A stretch of 58,242 bases of DNA from JAVKDP01 sp040222185 (GTDB lineage: Bacteria; Bacteroidota; Rhodothermia; Balneolales; Balneolaceae), in the NCBI GenBank assembly GCA_040222185.1, contig JAVKDP010000049.1, positions 1 to 58,242 of the forward strand. Direction: 5' to 3'. The notes under the pieces were generated by a model, which was not told the DNA's origin, ran no database searches, and saw nothing but the letters and a program-made list of their open reading frames with translations. Of the stretch, positions 31,167 to 41,128 are shown piece by piece; positions within the stretch are counted from its first letter, which is position 1, and every line of letters starts with the position of its first letter. Position numbers and translations under genes: made by a program.

Positions 31167-33731
31167 ATGCGACCTTTCAAAGTGATTATAAAACATAGTA
31201 TTACATTAGCGTTGCTAGCTTTTGTTGTGGCAGGGTGTAATCCAATGAAAGCACAACCCATTAGTTTTGTAAGCCAGCCTTATTTTTTTGACGCGGGTGG
31301 ATTTAACTCGAACCTTGCCGAAGGTAAGTATCTCATAACTCCTGATTTGGTTTACTCTAAAGAGTTGGGATATGGTTGGACATCAGAGAACCTTAAAGAG
31401 TTCTATCACGAAGCTACAGAAGAATCGAGAGGAGATTTCCTTATTGACGGTGTTGTTGGTAATGAAGTGGGATTCAAAGCGGATATACCTCCAGGTGATT
31501 GGTGGCTTACTATTTGGTTTGAAGGCGGTATTAAGGATTCTGTTGGCTCCACAATTATAATACAGGACGAAATCCAGGGATTTGATCTGCAGGCATTCCA
31601 ACCACATGCCGAAGCAAGGGAAGAAATACAGAAAATGTATCGTGTGGTTCAGAAAAAAATCCGGGTAGAAGATGAAGGATTAACGCTAAATATTAAAGGT
31701 AATGATGATCAGGTAAGGCTTTTAGGTATTGGCTTAGTACCAGCACAAGAACCCCAGAACCAAAAGCAGGAAGAATTGTTATCTCTGATAGAACAAACAG
31801 GTTTGTTAAACAGTGATCTAAATATTGAATCTGTTCGCAGACAATTAGCAGAAGTAAAAGATGAGCCTGGGAATGCAAGTTTTGTTACTCATTGGGATAA
31901 TCAGCTTGGTATCTTATCAAAAGCTCAAGAGTTTTTTTACATGAGGGGATGGAGTTGGGCCAGCGACTCAACAAATATGAGTTTGTTTGATCATTTACAT
32001 CAATCTGTAATGATATATGATGGGATTCTTGCAATGGAAAATGCGGAAGAACACCCTCTTTATGAACGAGCACTATGGTATCGCGGAAGATTATTGTATT
32101 GGCTATACCTGGAGCGTGGAGGCAGCAATGAAAAGCGTGGTGCGGATAGGGATATAGCAAAACTATATCAGCTACACGGAGATAATGATTTGGTCGCAAT
32201 GTATAGTGGCCGGAAGATTGATTCACCTGACGAATTTGATGAGGTACCAAAAGAAGCTAACACTCCCGAATGGGCTTACACACAGTGGGAACTTACTAAC
32301 CGCTTAAAAAGCATTGTCGATTGGTGGGTTAATGTTCAGCAAGATGAGAATGGTGAATTTGGCGGAAAATTCGGAGATGATGTTGAGATCTTAAGGTGGT
32401 GGTCACCACTCATTCTTTCCGGTGACGAAACAACTTATAAAGGATGGAAGAAACTGGCTGATGGCGTTTGGAACAGTTCAAAAGTGAAAAACGGGTATGC
32501 AAAGAAGCCAAGTGATGTCGAGCACTCCTCTGAATTTATCTCTGATACGGCTCCATTAATGGTGTTTTATAACGATGATCCTGTGTATGCCGATCGGTTA
32601 GCCTATTCATCGGATTATTTTCAGAACCTATGGACAGGGTATAACTCTAACGGGAATCGATTTTTTAAGTCAGCCTGGTTTAGTTCTTCTGAAGTAGAGA
32701 TGGAAGAGCCAAAAAACAGAGATGTTTCCTATAATGCCAGGGCTACTAAAGCTGTTCGCTATTACAGTTGGAAGACAAACGATTCGAATACCAGAAAAGC
32801 ACTTATAGAATGGGCGGATTCCTGGCTTAATATTTCCAAAAGTACCCAAAAGGGGAAGCCTGTAGGTATTATTCCACCATCTGTTGAGTTTCCAACCGAA
32901 GTTATCAATGGAAACGAACCAACCTGGTATTTGGCCAATATGTACTGGGATTATTTTGACTGGAATGGCAGTAATGCCATCCTTGACCAGCTGTTATTTA
33001 CATGGACATTCACTGGTGATGATAAATATCTGGAACCTTTGATGCAGCACCTGGATCTACTTATAAAGTATAAAGATGAATTGGATGCTGATAGTAATCC
33101 ATATGAAGAGGGAAGTGAAGGATGGGCTACCTATAAATTTGGTAACAAATCCCAGTTCTGGAATGTGGTTGAAAACTGGAGACTTTTATCCGGGAATACA
33201 GAGTACGATGCTTTGATACTTGAACATGGCTCTGATCTCATCAAGTACCGAATTACAAAAAACGAGAAATATCTCGTTGAGGCTATGAGGCCTTACCTGG
33301 AAACCGTAAGGGTAAATGTACCAATGCTTACCAGTGAAGTAATTCATACTGATCGTGTTTATATCAAAGATCCGGGCGTAAGAGAGGCAGGTATATTACA
33401 GGGAATGATTACAGGATTCGGAGCTGATGAAAGTTCTTCTCCTTACATAGCAGTGAGCTGGGAAAAAGCAAGTAGAGACCTCACCTTTTTAGTCACAGAT
33501 AGTGATTCAACTCATTTAAATATTGATGTGTATTCGTTCTCAGATATTTCTGAGAGCACTACAATGAGGATTTGGCAACTCAAAAAAGGAAGCTACCAGG
33601 TTCAGAAAAAAGTAAACGATAAAATCGAAACCATAGAAATTGAAGTTAAAAGACGGGGAGATCGTTTCGAGATTGACATCCCTTCTAAAGTCACAGTTTC
33701 TGTCAGCATATCGCCGATTAAAAGTAAATAA
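31167..33731 (+). CDS. Large lipoprotein of unknown function, possible glycan-active alpha/alpha-barrel
   Basis: 854 residues with a lipobox (LALLAFVVAGC). The N-terminal part (about 25–195) looks like a malectin/carbohydrate-binding beta-sandwich (FDAGGFNSNLAEGKYLITPDLVYSKELGYGW … DIPPGDWWLTIWFEGG). From about 230 to 740 a series of helical pairs with aromatic-rich loops (WAYTQWELTNRLKSIVDWWVNVQQDENGEFGGKFGDDVEILRWWSPLIL, NATYLANMYWDYFDWNG-like segments) suggests an (alpha/alpha) toroid, as in many lyases and hydrolases. The C-terminal part is a small beta domain. I cannot place it in a CAZy family. It sits inside the operon, between the secreted beta-helix gene and the transporter. Confidence 0.75.
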   Translation: MRPFKVIIKHSITLALLAFVVAGCNPMKAQPISFVSQPYFFDAGGFNSNLAEGKYLITPDLVYSKELGYGWTSENLKEFYHEATEESRGDFLIDGVVGNEVGFKADIPPGDWWLTIWFEGGIKDSVGSTIIIQDEIQGFDLQAFQPHAEAREEIQKMYRVVQKKIRVEDEGLTLNIKGNDDQVRLLGIGLVPAQEPQNQKQEELLSLIEQTGLLNSDLNIESVRRQLAEVKDEPGNASFVTHWDNQLGILSKAQEFFYMRGWSWASDSTNMSLFDHLHQSVMIYDGILAMENAEEHPLYERALWYRGRLLYWLYLERGGSNEKRGADRDIAKLYQLHGDNDLVAMYSGRKIDSPDEFDEVPKEANTPEWAYTQWELTNRLKSIVDWWVNVQQDENGEFGGKFGDDVEILRWWSPLILSGDETTYKGWKKLADGVWNSSKVKNGYAKKPSDVEHSSEFISDTAPLMVFYNDDPVYADRLAYSSDYFQNLWTGYNSNGNRFFKSAWFSSSEVEMEEPKNRDVSYNARATKAVRYYSWKTNDSNTRKALIEWADSWLNISKSTQKGKPVGIIPPSVEFPTEVINGNEPTWYLANMYWDYFDWNGSNAILDQLLFTWTFTGDDKYLEPLMQHLDLLIKYKDELDADSNPYEEGSEGWATYKFGNKSQFWNVVENWRLLSGNTEYDALILEHGSDLIKYRITKNEKYLVEAMRPYLETVRVNVPMLTSEVIHTDRVYIKDPGVREAGILQGMITGFGADESSSPYIAVSWEKASRDLTFLVTDSDSTHLNIDVYSFSDISESTTMRIWQLKKGSYQVQKKVNDKIETIEIEVKRRGDRFEIDIPSKVTVSVSISPIKSK

Positions 33732-33746
33732 CAGGGTCTAAAAGCA

Positions 33747-34997
33747 TTGGAAGAGAAAAAAGGAAATTGGTTTACGCGCTTTAAGATTCTCATTGTTTCT
33801 TTAGGCCCCGGGCTGTTCATAATCGGATACAATATTGGAACGGGAAGTGTGACGTCCATGGCATCGACTGGTGCGGAATATGGGATGATGCTTGCTATAC
33901 CACTATTGCTTTCTTGCATTTTTACATACATCCTGATTGTGGTTTTTGGAAAGTACACCATTGTAACCGGAGACACTGTTATTTACAGTTATAAAAAACA
34001 CTTCGGGAAACCTACAGGGCTGTTCGTTCTAGGAGCATTAATATTTACAGAGGCTGTTGGAAGTGTTGGAGTAATGGCAATTGTTACACAGGTTACCCAG
34101 GAATGGACCAGGCCGTTGACTGCTTCCGGGAATGGTATCGACCCATTGTACTCTACAATAGGTTATGGTGCAATCTTATATGCATTACTTTGGAATGGAA
34201 AACAGAACTTTTTCGAAAAAGTCCTGGCTGTTTTTGTGGGGATAATGGGGCTAAGTTTTTTGGTCACTATGGTAATGGTTATACCAGAACCTTCGGAAGT
34301 GATTTCAGGAATAGTATCAGGCATACCAAATGAATCCGGGGCTTTTTTATTGATGGCTAGTATGGTGGGTACAACCATGGGAGCTGTTATTTATATCGTC
34401 AGATCAGTTTTGATAAAAGGAAAAGGTTGGGGCATTGAACAATTAAGCCTTGAAAAAAGAGATGCTAAAGTTTCTGCAATAGTGATGTTCGTTCTGAGTA
34501 TCTCAGTAATGGCTGCTGCCGCAGGAACTATGTATCAAGAAGGCCTTAAAGTTGACAATGCAATTGATATGGTTAAACTATTAGAACCTTTTGCAGGACG
34601 CTTCGCTCTTTCCATTTTTGTCGGGGGAATTCTTGCAGCAGGGCTTTCATCACTTTTTCCTCACATAATGCTGGCTCCAATGTTGATTGCAGATTATAAA
34701 GGCGAAAATCCCAATTTTCAATCCACAACCAACAGGTTGATCTCTCTCGGGATTATCCTTTTAAGCTTATTAGTTCCGCTTCTTGGAGGAAGGCCTGTTT
34801 TTATAATGATTTTATCTCAGGCTTTTATAGCTGTAGTAACACCAGCTGTGATTCTCCTGATGCTGATTTTAATGAATAGAAAAAAGTTAGTAGGCGAACA
34901 TAAATTATCTACGGCCAAAAATGTTGTTGTTGGGTTCATACTCATTTTTTCAGTACTCATGGCTATATCAGGATTGGTTGGAATCTTCTCAATGTAA
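33747..34997 (+). CDS. Nramp-family transporter with non-canonical metal site
   Basis: 416 residues from a TTG start at 33747, about 11 membrane segments in the Nramp/LeuT-like order. The TM1 region reads GPGLFIIGYNIGTGSVTSMASTGAEYG: the canonical DPGN metal-binding motif is replaced by IGTG. In TM6 the expected MPH is also absent (GTTMGAVIYIVRS). It therefore probably does not carry Mn2+ or Fe2+ in the usual way. It lies within the glycan operon, 15 bases after the lipoprotein gene and before beta-glucuronidase, so a sugar-linked cargo is conceivable. Confidence 0.85.
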   Translation: MEEKKGNWFTRFKILIVSLGPGLFIIGYNIGTGSVTSMASTGAEYGMMLAIPLLLSCIFTYILIVVFGKYTIVTGDTVIYSYKKHFGKPTGLFVLGALIFTEAVGSVGVMAIVTQVTQEWTRPLTASGNGIDPLYSTIGYGAILYALLWNGKQNFFEKVLAVFVGIMGLSFLVTMVMVIPEPSEVISGIVSGIPNESGAFLLMASMVGTTMGAVIYIVRSVLIKGKGWGIEQLSLEKRDAKVSAIVMFVLSISVMAAAAGTMYQEGLKVDNAIDMVKLLEPFAGRFALSIFVGGILAAGLSSLFPHIMLAPMLIADYKGENPNFQSTTNRLISLGIILLSLLVPLLGGRPVFIMILSQAFIAVVTPAVILLMLILMNRKKLVGEHKLSTAKNVVVGFILIFSVLMAISGLVGIFSM

Positions 34998-35026
34998 CGT
35001 CAAAATTTGAATACAAGAACGTATTA

Positions 35027-36874
35027 ATGCTTTACCCTCAACAAAATAAATTTAGAACAGTATTCGATCTGGCTGGTTATTGGAACCTTAAAACAGATTC
35101 TGAAAACATAGGATTCAAGGAGAAATGGCAAACTCAGAGCCTAAGTGGAGAAGTACACAAAATTGCTATTCCGGGTTCATGGAATGAGCAGTTAGAAGAA
35201 CAGGGATTAAAGAATTATGTGGGTAAAGCCTGGCACGAAACTACATTCAAAATACCCGGGGTTTTCCGGAAAAACCATAGAATATGGCTCCGTATTGGAG
35301 CTGCTGATCATAAGGCAACAGTTTGGTTGAATGGAGAGTATGTTGGAGAACATGAAGGTGGATACATGCCTTTTGAACTTGATTTAACACATTCTTTAAC
35401 GGAAGAAGGAAGTGAAAATCGTTTGGTTATTTGTGTAGACAGTAGTTTAAGTATGCATACCCTTCCACAGGATGTTGACCCAACGTCTACACAGTATAAT
35501 ACTAAACCCTATGAGCGGCGTCACCTTTTCCCCGCCACAAGGTTTGACTTTTTCCCATATGGAGGCTTAACAAGGTCTGTAAACCTGGTAGTCACACCAG
35601 TAGATTATATCTCAGATATCGAGGTTACTTCATCTTTAGAGGGAGAAGTAAGTGTAAAAGTGGATTCTTCCTCTTCGCAAAAAATTAAGGTTGAGATTTT
35701 GGATGCGGATAAAAATGAAGTGGCATCAGGTTTTTCTGAAGAATCAAGCGAAGTGAATTTAGCGCTGGATGAAATAATCCCATGGTCTCCATCTAATCCC
35801 TATTTATATACTGCTAAGGTTTCACTATACCAGGCTGAAGAAATAGTTGATGAATACAATGAACAGTTTGGGATAAGAGAAATAAAAGTAGAGGGAGGAA
35901 AGATTTTTCTAAATAATGAAGAGCTATTCTTAAGCGGATTTGGGAAACATGAGGAATATCCGATTGTAGGCCGTGGCCAATTTAGAGCAGGCTATGTCAG
36001 AGATCATGAGCTAATGCGTTGGATTGGAGCAAACTCCTATCGAACCAGCCATTATCCTTATGATGAGGAGATGATGCGCCTTGGGGATGAGCTTGGGTTT
36101 CTGATCATTAATGAGGTACCTGCAGTAAGTTTAGGTTTTTGGTCTAGCGACTTCGACGAACTGGAACCTCTTCTAAATAATCATAAAAAGGCCATCAGAG
36201 AATTAATTACAAGGGATAAGAACCATCCAAGCGTAATATCGTGGTCAATTACCAATGAACCCAACCTCTGGGCAGAAGAACATTATCAAAATGAAGCAAG
36301 CAGCCGGTATTTTAAACAGCTCTATGATTTTACAAAATCACTGGATGGAAGCCGCCCAATAATGTCGATTTCTATGGCGGCTTTTAAGGAGAACGATGTA
36401 GTCCTTGAATCTTGTGATATTATTGGTTTGAACAGGTACTATGGTTGGTATACAAAGCCAGTTGAGCTTGAGCAGGCAGGCAAGGATCTCGCAAGAGAGC
36501 TTGATGCTACCTTTGAAAAATACGGTAAACCTATCATGATTACCGAGTTTGGAGCTGATACTGTTGAAGGTCTCCACGCTACAACAGCTCAGATGTTCAC
36601 TGAAGAATTTCAGACAGCTTTTATTTTTAAGTACCTGGAAGTGTTGGAGCAGTGTGATTTTGTGTTTGGTGCTCATGTCTGGAATTTTGCTGATTTCTTA
36701 ACACCCCAACATTTTCGCCGGGTGGTACTTAACAAGAAAGGAGTGTTTACCAGAGACAGGTTACCTAAAAGTGTGGCTTTTAGGTTGAGAGATCATTGGA
36801 ATGCTTTTGAAAAGGTTAAAGATGTTCACCGCCCGAAAAAGCCCAAAGAAGGATTTCTTATTTCAGATGTCTAA
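35027..36874 (+). CDS. uidA: Beta-glucuronidase, GH2
   Basis: 615 residues with the three GH2 domains: jelly-roll (about 10–190, WLNGEYVGEHEGGYMPFELDLT), immunoglobulin-like (about 190–285) and TIM barrel. The acid/base is E411 (SITNEPN) and the nucleophile E507 (MITEFGADTVEGLH), close to E413/E504 of the E. coli enzyme. N569-K-K571 (NKKGVFTRDRLPKS) is the N-x-K motif that marks true beta-glucuronidases by binding the uronate carboxylate. No signal peptide, so it works in the cytoplasm on imported oligosaccharides, alternating with hexosaminidase action. Confidence 0.95.
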   Translation: MLYPQQNKFRTVFDLAGYWNLKTDSENIGFKEKWQTQSLSGEVHKIAIPGSWNEQLEEQGLKNYVGKAWHETTFKIPGVFRKNHRIWLRIGAADHKATVWLNGEYVGEHEGGYMPFELDLTHSLTEEGSENRLVICVDSSLSMHTLPQDVDPTSTQYNTKPYERRHLFPATRFDFFPYGGLTRSVNLVVTPVDYISDIEVTSSLEGEVSVKVDSSSSQKIKVEILDADKNEVASGFSEESSEVNLALDEIIPWSPSNPYLYTAKVSLYQAEEIVDEYNEQFGIREIKVEGGKIFLNNEELFLSGFGKHEEYPIVGRGQFRAGYVRDHELMRWIGANSYRTSHYPYDEEMMRLGDELGFLIINEVPAVSLGFWSSDFDELEPLLNNHKKAIRELITRDKNHPSVISWSITNEPNLWAEEHYQNEASSRYFKQLYDFTKSLDGSRPIMSISMAAFKENDVVLESCDIIGLNRYYGWYTKPVELEQAGKDLARELDATFEKYGKPIMITEFGADTVEGLHATTAQMFTEEFQTAFIFKYLEVLEQCDFVFGAHVWNFADFLTPQHFRRVVLNKKGVFTRDRLPKSVAFRLRDHWNAFEKVKDVHRPKKPKEGFLISDV

Positions 36875-36891
36875 TAGAACAACTCAAAAAG

Positions 36892-37791
36892 ATGATTAAT
36901 TCAAGAATCATAGCGTGTTACTTATATCCGATTACCAGGTACGGATATCCTCCGGCTGCAGCAAACTCATTACAATATATTGATGAGTTCAAAGCAATGG
37001 GGTTCTCTTCTATCGAGTTAGAAGGTATAAGGAAAGAGCATCTGTTGGGAGTTTATGACCTTAGAAGTGAGATTTCAAAATACATTGAGAAGAACGAGAT
37101 GGAAGTGCCTTACTTTTGTGTTGTTTTACCTGGTTTGTCATCTCCGGATAGAAAAGAAAGAGATTCGAACCTCCTGCTATTCGATAAAGGATGTCAAATA
37201 GCATCAGATTTAGGATCGCTTGGAGTTTTGGATAATGCACCATTACCACCTTACCAATTTCCGGAAGATATTCCGGTGGTCAGGCACTATCACGAAGATG
37301 TATTGTTGGCTGCAAAATTTCCCGAAAACTTACATTGGGATACTTACTGGAAGGATATGGTTTCAACGTACAAAGAGGCATGTGACATAGCTGCAAGCTA
37401 TAATCTGACATATCAAATGCACCCGGCTTTAGGAGTTTTATCATCAACTACCGATGCTTTTTTGTATTTCCATGACGCCGTTGGGAAAGATAACCTCAGG
37501 TTTAATTTCGATACTGCCAACCAGTACTTTTTGAAAGACAACCTGCAACTTTCCTTAAGACGCTTAGCCGGTTACATCGACTACATTCATATTTCGGATA
37601 ACGGTGGGAAGAGAGTGGAACATCTTGCCATTGGAGATGGCATAATCAGGTGGGATGATTTCTTTGAAACAATAGACCAAATTAGTTTTACAGGACACTT
37701 TGGAATTGATATCGGAGGAGCAGAATCTTCAGTAGAAGATTTAGAAGGCGCATACAAGCAAGCAGCTGAGTTTATTACTTCAAAAGTTTAG
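36892..37791 (+). CDS. Xylose-isomerase-like TIM-barrel sugar isomerase/epimerase
   Basis: 299 residues of the AP-endonuclease-2/xylose isomerase-like fold: YIDEFKAMGFSSIELEG near the start, then MHPALG, LRFNFDTANQYF, IDYIHISDNGG…HLAIGDGIIRWDDFF and HFGIDIGG. The Glu, Asp and His residues in those blocks are the metal ligands of the family. No signal peptide. Family members interconvert or epimerise sugars, but the substrate here cannot be read; by context a hexuronate or amino sugar intermediate. It is tightly followed by the GH20 gene (2 bases). Confidence 0.85.
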   Translation: MINSRIIACYLYPITRYGYPPAAANSLQYIDEFKAMGFSSIELEGIRKEHLLGVYDLRSEISKYIEKNEMEVPYFCVVLPGLSSPDRKERDSNLLLFDKGCQIASDLGSLGVLDNAPLPPYQFPEDIPVVRHYHEDVLLAAKFPENLHWDTYWKDMVSTYKEACDIAASYNLTYQMHPALGVLSSTTDAFLYFHDAVGKDNLRFNFDTANQYFLKDNLQLSLRRLAGYIDYIHISDNGGKRVEHLAIGDGIIRWDDFFETIDQISFTGHFGIDIGGAESSVEDLEGAYKQAAEFITSKV

Positions 37792-37793
37792 TC

Positions 37794-40367
37794 ATGCTTT
37801 TTTTAAAAAAATACATAACTCTGCTAAGCCTGATGGTTTTATTCCAGGTAACTACTGTTGCACAGCAAAGAATTCATGTAGTTCCTAATCCCCAGGAGGT
37901 TGAATTTAAAGAAGGGGCATTTTTCTTAGATGAAGTTGTATCTGTTGATCTCTATCTAAATGATAAAGAGGAAGAAGCTTTTCAATTCGACCTTTTGCAG
38001 AGAGAGTACCAGAGCAGTACAGGAGGAGAACTGATAAAAGGGAAAAGTGAAACAAAAAAGCGAATTACCATTGGAATAAAAGGGGGAGGTCGGGCTTTTG
38101 ACCGGTTAGTAGAGCAATATGGTTTAAAGGCGGACGAACAAATTGGAGAAGAAGGCTACCTGCTATTGATTACTTCAGATCAGATTATCATTTCATCAAA
38201 TACAAAGAGAGGAGCATTTTATGGAGTTCAGACTCTTAATCAGTTAATAAGAAGTCAGCGTAATACGGGTTCAATTCCTGCTGTTGAGATAAAAGATTGG
38301 CCGGATCTGGAGATTAGGGCAATTATGGATGACATTAGCCGCGGTCCGGTTCCTACAAAGGCCTATATGCAACAGCAGATTGAGCGCATGGCGGAAATGA
38401 AGATCAACATGCTAACTTACTATACTGAGCATGTTGTTAAAACAAAAAGCCATCCCGTGTTTGCTCCTGAAGGTGGAGCTTTAGATATAGAAGAATGGGC
38501 AGAACTGGCAGATTATGCAAAAAAGTATCATATAGATCTTGTTGGGAATTTTCAGTCATTTGGGCATTTCGACCAAATACTGAAGCATCCTGAATATGCT
38601 CACCTGGGCGAAAGTGGAATGCTTTTATCTCCGGCTTTTGATGAAAGCTATGAACTTCTGGAAGATATTTATTCCGAGATGATTCCTGCCTTCCATTCCG
38701 ATTATTTCCATATCAATTCTGATGAAACTTTTGATTTGGGAAAGGGGGCATCTAAAGCAATGGTCGACAGCCTGGGCGAGGGTGTAGTTTATGCAAATCA
38801 CATCAAAAGGCTACATGAAATAGTTAGCGGTATGGGCAAAAGGGTATTTATGTGGGGAGATATCGTTTTGAAACACCCAGAAATATTGGAAATGCTCCCC
38901 GAAGATATTATCCCGGTAACCTGGGGTTACGACATTATGGATGATTATGCTCCTCATATCACTCCATTTATAGAGAACGATTTCGATTTGCTGGTTTCTA
39001 CAGGAGTTTTAAACTCATTCTCTGTTATGCCAGATTTCAATACTGCACGGGGGAATATTGGCGGGTTTATAGCTGAGGCAGTTAAACAAGGAGCCTGGGG
39101 AATGATGAACACAGTTTGGGATGATGGAGGGTTCGCTTTGTTTTCAAGAGATTGGTATGGTGTTTCTTATGCAGCAGATCAATCATGGAATAGCGCTCCG
39201 GATGATGAAAGCTACGATACAAGATTTAATCATTCGGTATATGGTGCAACAAATAATGGATTATCAGAAGCTATTTCTACACTTAATGAATTGGCAAAGC
39301 TAAAATCCACGGAAAAAATGAACGAAGCTATTCTGTGGAATCAAGTGATTCCTGAAAAGGGGGAGAGCGTATTAATGAATATCAAGGATTGGCCAAAAGT
39401 AATGAAGCTTGCCGATAAAGCCGATATGGAATTGAAGAAGTATGACCCGATAAAGCACAAAGGAGATGTGCGATACATTCAGCAGGTTATTGATTTGTAT
39501 AAGTATTTGGCATCAAGCAGACCCGGATTAATACAGGCTGCCCGTTATTATAGAGAAGCAGAATTGATTGGTAGTAGCAAAAAAAACAAAGCCAGAAATA
39601 ACATGGTAGAAGCCTATGACCTAATCTCTGAAAATTTTAGTGAGTTATCACGATTAAAAAAGGAAAATGAAGCTCTATGGGTAAATGAAAATCGTGTGTA
39701 TGCATTAGATCGTGTGGTTGCTCAGTATGATGGGCAATTGGAAGCTCTTAAAGAACTTAAAGATCTTCTCTTAAGTGCTATGTATGATTTTGATAAAGGG
39801 AATTCTTTACCCGGTATCTCTGAAATTCGGTTAGATATACAGGAATCAGAAGGTTGGTATTTCCAGGGATGGCTGATGATCGAGCCCATTCCTAATCCAG
39901 GAGGGTTTGCCGATCCGGGAGTTGATCATTTGCAGGGTATGAGTGGTATTGAAAAAACCTTTCCAACTGTAACCCAGGAATTCTATTACGATGATGTGAA
40001 ATACCGCTGGCGAAGGGTAAACACTCCTTATTTTGCCAAGGTTGATCTAGATGAATTACATGGTGAAAGTGACAACGTTGTGATATACGCATTTGCTCAT
40101 ATCGATATAATCGAAGACAGAACGGTTAGGGCTGTATTGGGAAGTAGCGATGGAATAGAGGTGTATGTAAATGGGCAATCTGTATATAAAAAATATGAGG
40201 AAAGAGAATTTGAACTGGATCAGGATGAGCTTTTTCTCCCATTACATGAAGGAAGAAACCACCTGATGATCAGGATTACAAATACATCAGGAGATTGGGC
40301 ATTTAGTTTTAGTTTACCTGATTCGGAAATGAGGAGTTATAAAAACAGGTATAAGATTATTGAATAA
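37794..40367 (+). CDS. GH20 beta-N-acetylhexosaminidase
   Basis: 857 residues with a signal peptide (…QVTTVAQQ). An N-terminal GH20b domain (about 25–160, IHVVPNPQEVEFKEGAFFL … YGVQTLNQLI) is followed by the catalytic barrel with D310-E311 (HINSDETFDLGKG), the catalytic pair for substrate-assisted cleavage, and WGD (FMWGDIV). A C-terminal helical part and a beta-sandwich (about 700–857) may bind carbohydrate. It removes terminal N-acetylhexosamine in the periplasm or at the surface. Its stop overlaps the nagB start (TAATG). Confidence 0.92.
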   Translation: MLFLKKYITLLSLMVLFQVTTVAQQRIHVVPNPQEVEFKEGAFFLDEVVSVDLYLNDKEEEAFQFDLLQREYQSSTGGELIKGKSETKKRITIGIKGGGRAFDRLVEQYGLKADEQIGEEGYLLLITSDQIIISSNTKRGAFYGVQTLNQLIRSQRNTGSIPAVEIKDWPDLEIRAIMDDISRGPVPTKAYMQQQIERMAEMKINMLTYYTEHVVKTKSHPVFAPEGGALDIEEWAELADYAKKYHIDLVGNFQSFGHFDQILKHPEYAHLGESGMLLSPAFDESYELLEDIYSEMIPAFHSDYFHINSDETFDLGKGASKAMVDSLGEGVVYANHIKRLHEIVSGMGKRVFMWGDIVLKHPEILEMLPEDIIPVTWGYDIMDDYAPHITPFIENDFDLLVSTGVLNSFSVMPDFNTARGNIGGFIAEAVKQGAWGMMNTVWDDGGFALFSRDWYGVSYAADQSWNSAPDDESYDTRFNHSVYGATNNGLSEAISTLNELAKLKSTEKMNEAILWNQVIPEKGESVLMNIKDWPKVMKLADKADMELKKYDPIKHKGDVRYIQQVIDLYKYLASSRPGLIQAARYYREAELIGSSKKNKARNNMVEAYDLISENFSELSRLKKENEALWVNENRVYALDRVVAQYDGQLEALKELKDLLLSAMYDFDKGNSLPGISEIRLDIQESEGWYFQGWLMIEPIPNPGGFADPGVDHLQGMSGIEKTFPTVTQEFYYDDVKYRWRRVNTPYFAKVDLDELHGESDNVVIYAFAHIDIIEDRTVRAVLGSSDGIEVYVNGQSVYKKYEEREFELDQDELFLPLHEGRNHLMIRITNTSGDWAFSFSLPDSEMRSYKNRYKIIE

Positions 40368-41128
40368 TGAGTTCTATTTCTAAATATAAAGTTGATGAGC
40401 TTGAGGTATTGATATACCAGAATAGAAAGCAGCTTGGAATGGCAGCGGCACATCATGTTGGTGCGTTAATAAAAAAGGTTCTGAAGCATAAGGATGAGGC
40501 CAGGATTATTTTTGCCGCTGCTGCTTCACAGCGTGAGTTTTTTACAGAATTATTGAATGCTCCTGATATCGAGTGGAAGAAGGTAATTGCATTTCATATG
40601 GATGAATACCATACGCTTCCGACGAGTGCTCCCCAACGATTTGGTAATTTTTTGAATAGTGTTTTTTTCAGGTTTATAGACTTTAAGGAAGTTTATTATA
40701 TGACTGAAGATTTGCCAGCATATAAAAGATTGATATCAGAAAAGCCGATCGATATTTGCTGCCTTGGAATAGGGGAAAACGGGCATCTTGCTTTTAACGA
40801 TCCTCCGGTAGCAGATTTTAACGACCCTGAGGTTATAAAAGAAGTGGAACTTGATGAAGTGTGCCGTCAACAACAAGTAAATGACGGGGAATTCAATGAT
40901 ATAAATGATGTGCCCAAAAGAGCAGTAACACTTACAGTTCCAAGCCTCCTAAACTCTAAATACTTATCTGTTGTAGTACCGGGGCATACAAAATCGAGTG
41001 CGGTAGAAGAAACATTGCTTGGTGAGATTTCAACCCATTGCCCGGCTTCGATACTTCGTACCCATCCGAACGCTAAGCTTTTTTTAGACACCCATTCTTC
41101 AAAACTCCTAAAGGAGGTTAAATCATGA
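40367..41128 (+). CDS. nagB: Glucosamine-6-phosphate deaminase (NagB-type)
   Basis: 253 residues with NagB marks: IAFHMDEYHTLP (catalytic Asp and substrate region) and CLGIGENGHLAFNDPP (His of the active site), and KRAVTLTVPSLL. It converts glucosamine-6-phosphate to fructose-6-phosphate and ammonia. It is slightly shorter and more divergent than standard NagB and lies between hexosaminidase and PhyH genes, overlapping both (1 and 4 bases). A second, fused NagB is encoded at 48056–49975, so the two may differ in substrate (for example galactosamine- versus glucosamine-phosphate). Confidence 0.9.
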   Translation: MSSISKYKVDELEVLIYQNRKQLGMAAAHHVGALIKKVLKHKDEARIIFAAAASQREFFTELLNAPDIEWKKVIAFHMDEYHTLPTSAPQRFGNFLNSVFFRFIDFKEVYYMTEDLPAYKRLISEKPIDICCLGIGENGHLAFNDPPVADFNDPEVIKEVELDEVCRQQQVNDGEFNDINDVPKRAVTLTVPSLLNSKYLSVVVPGHTKSSAVEETLLGEISTHCPASILRTHPNAKLFLDTHSSKLLKEVKS

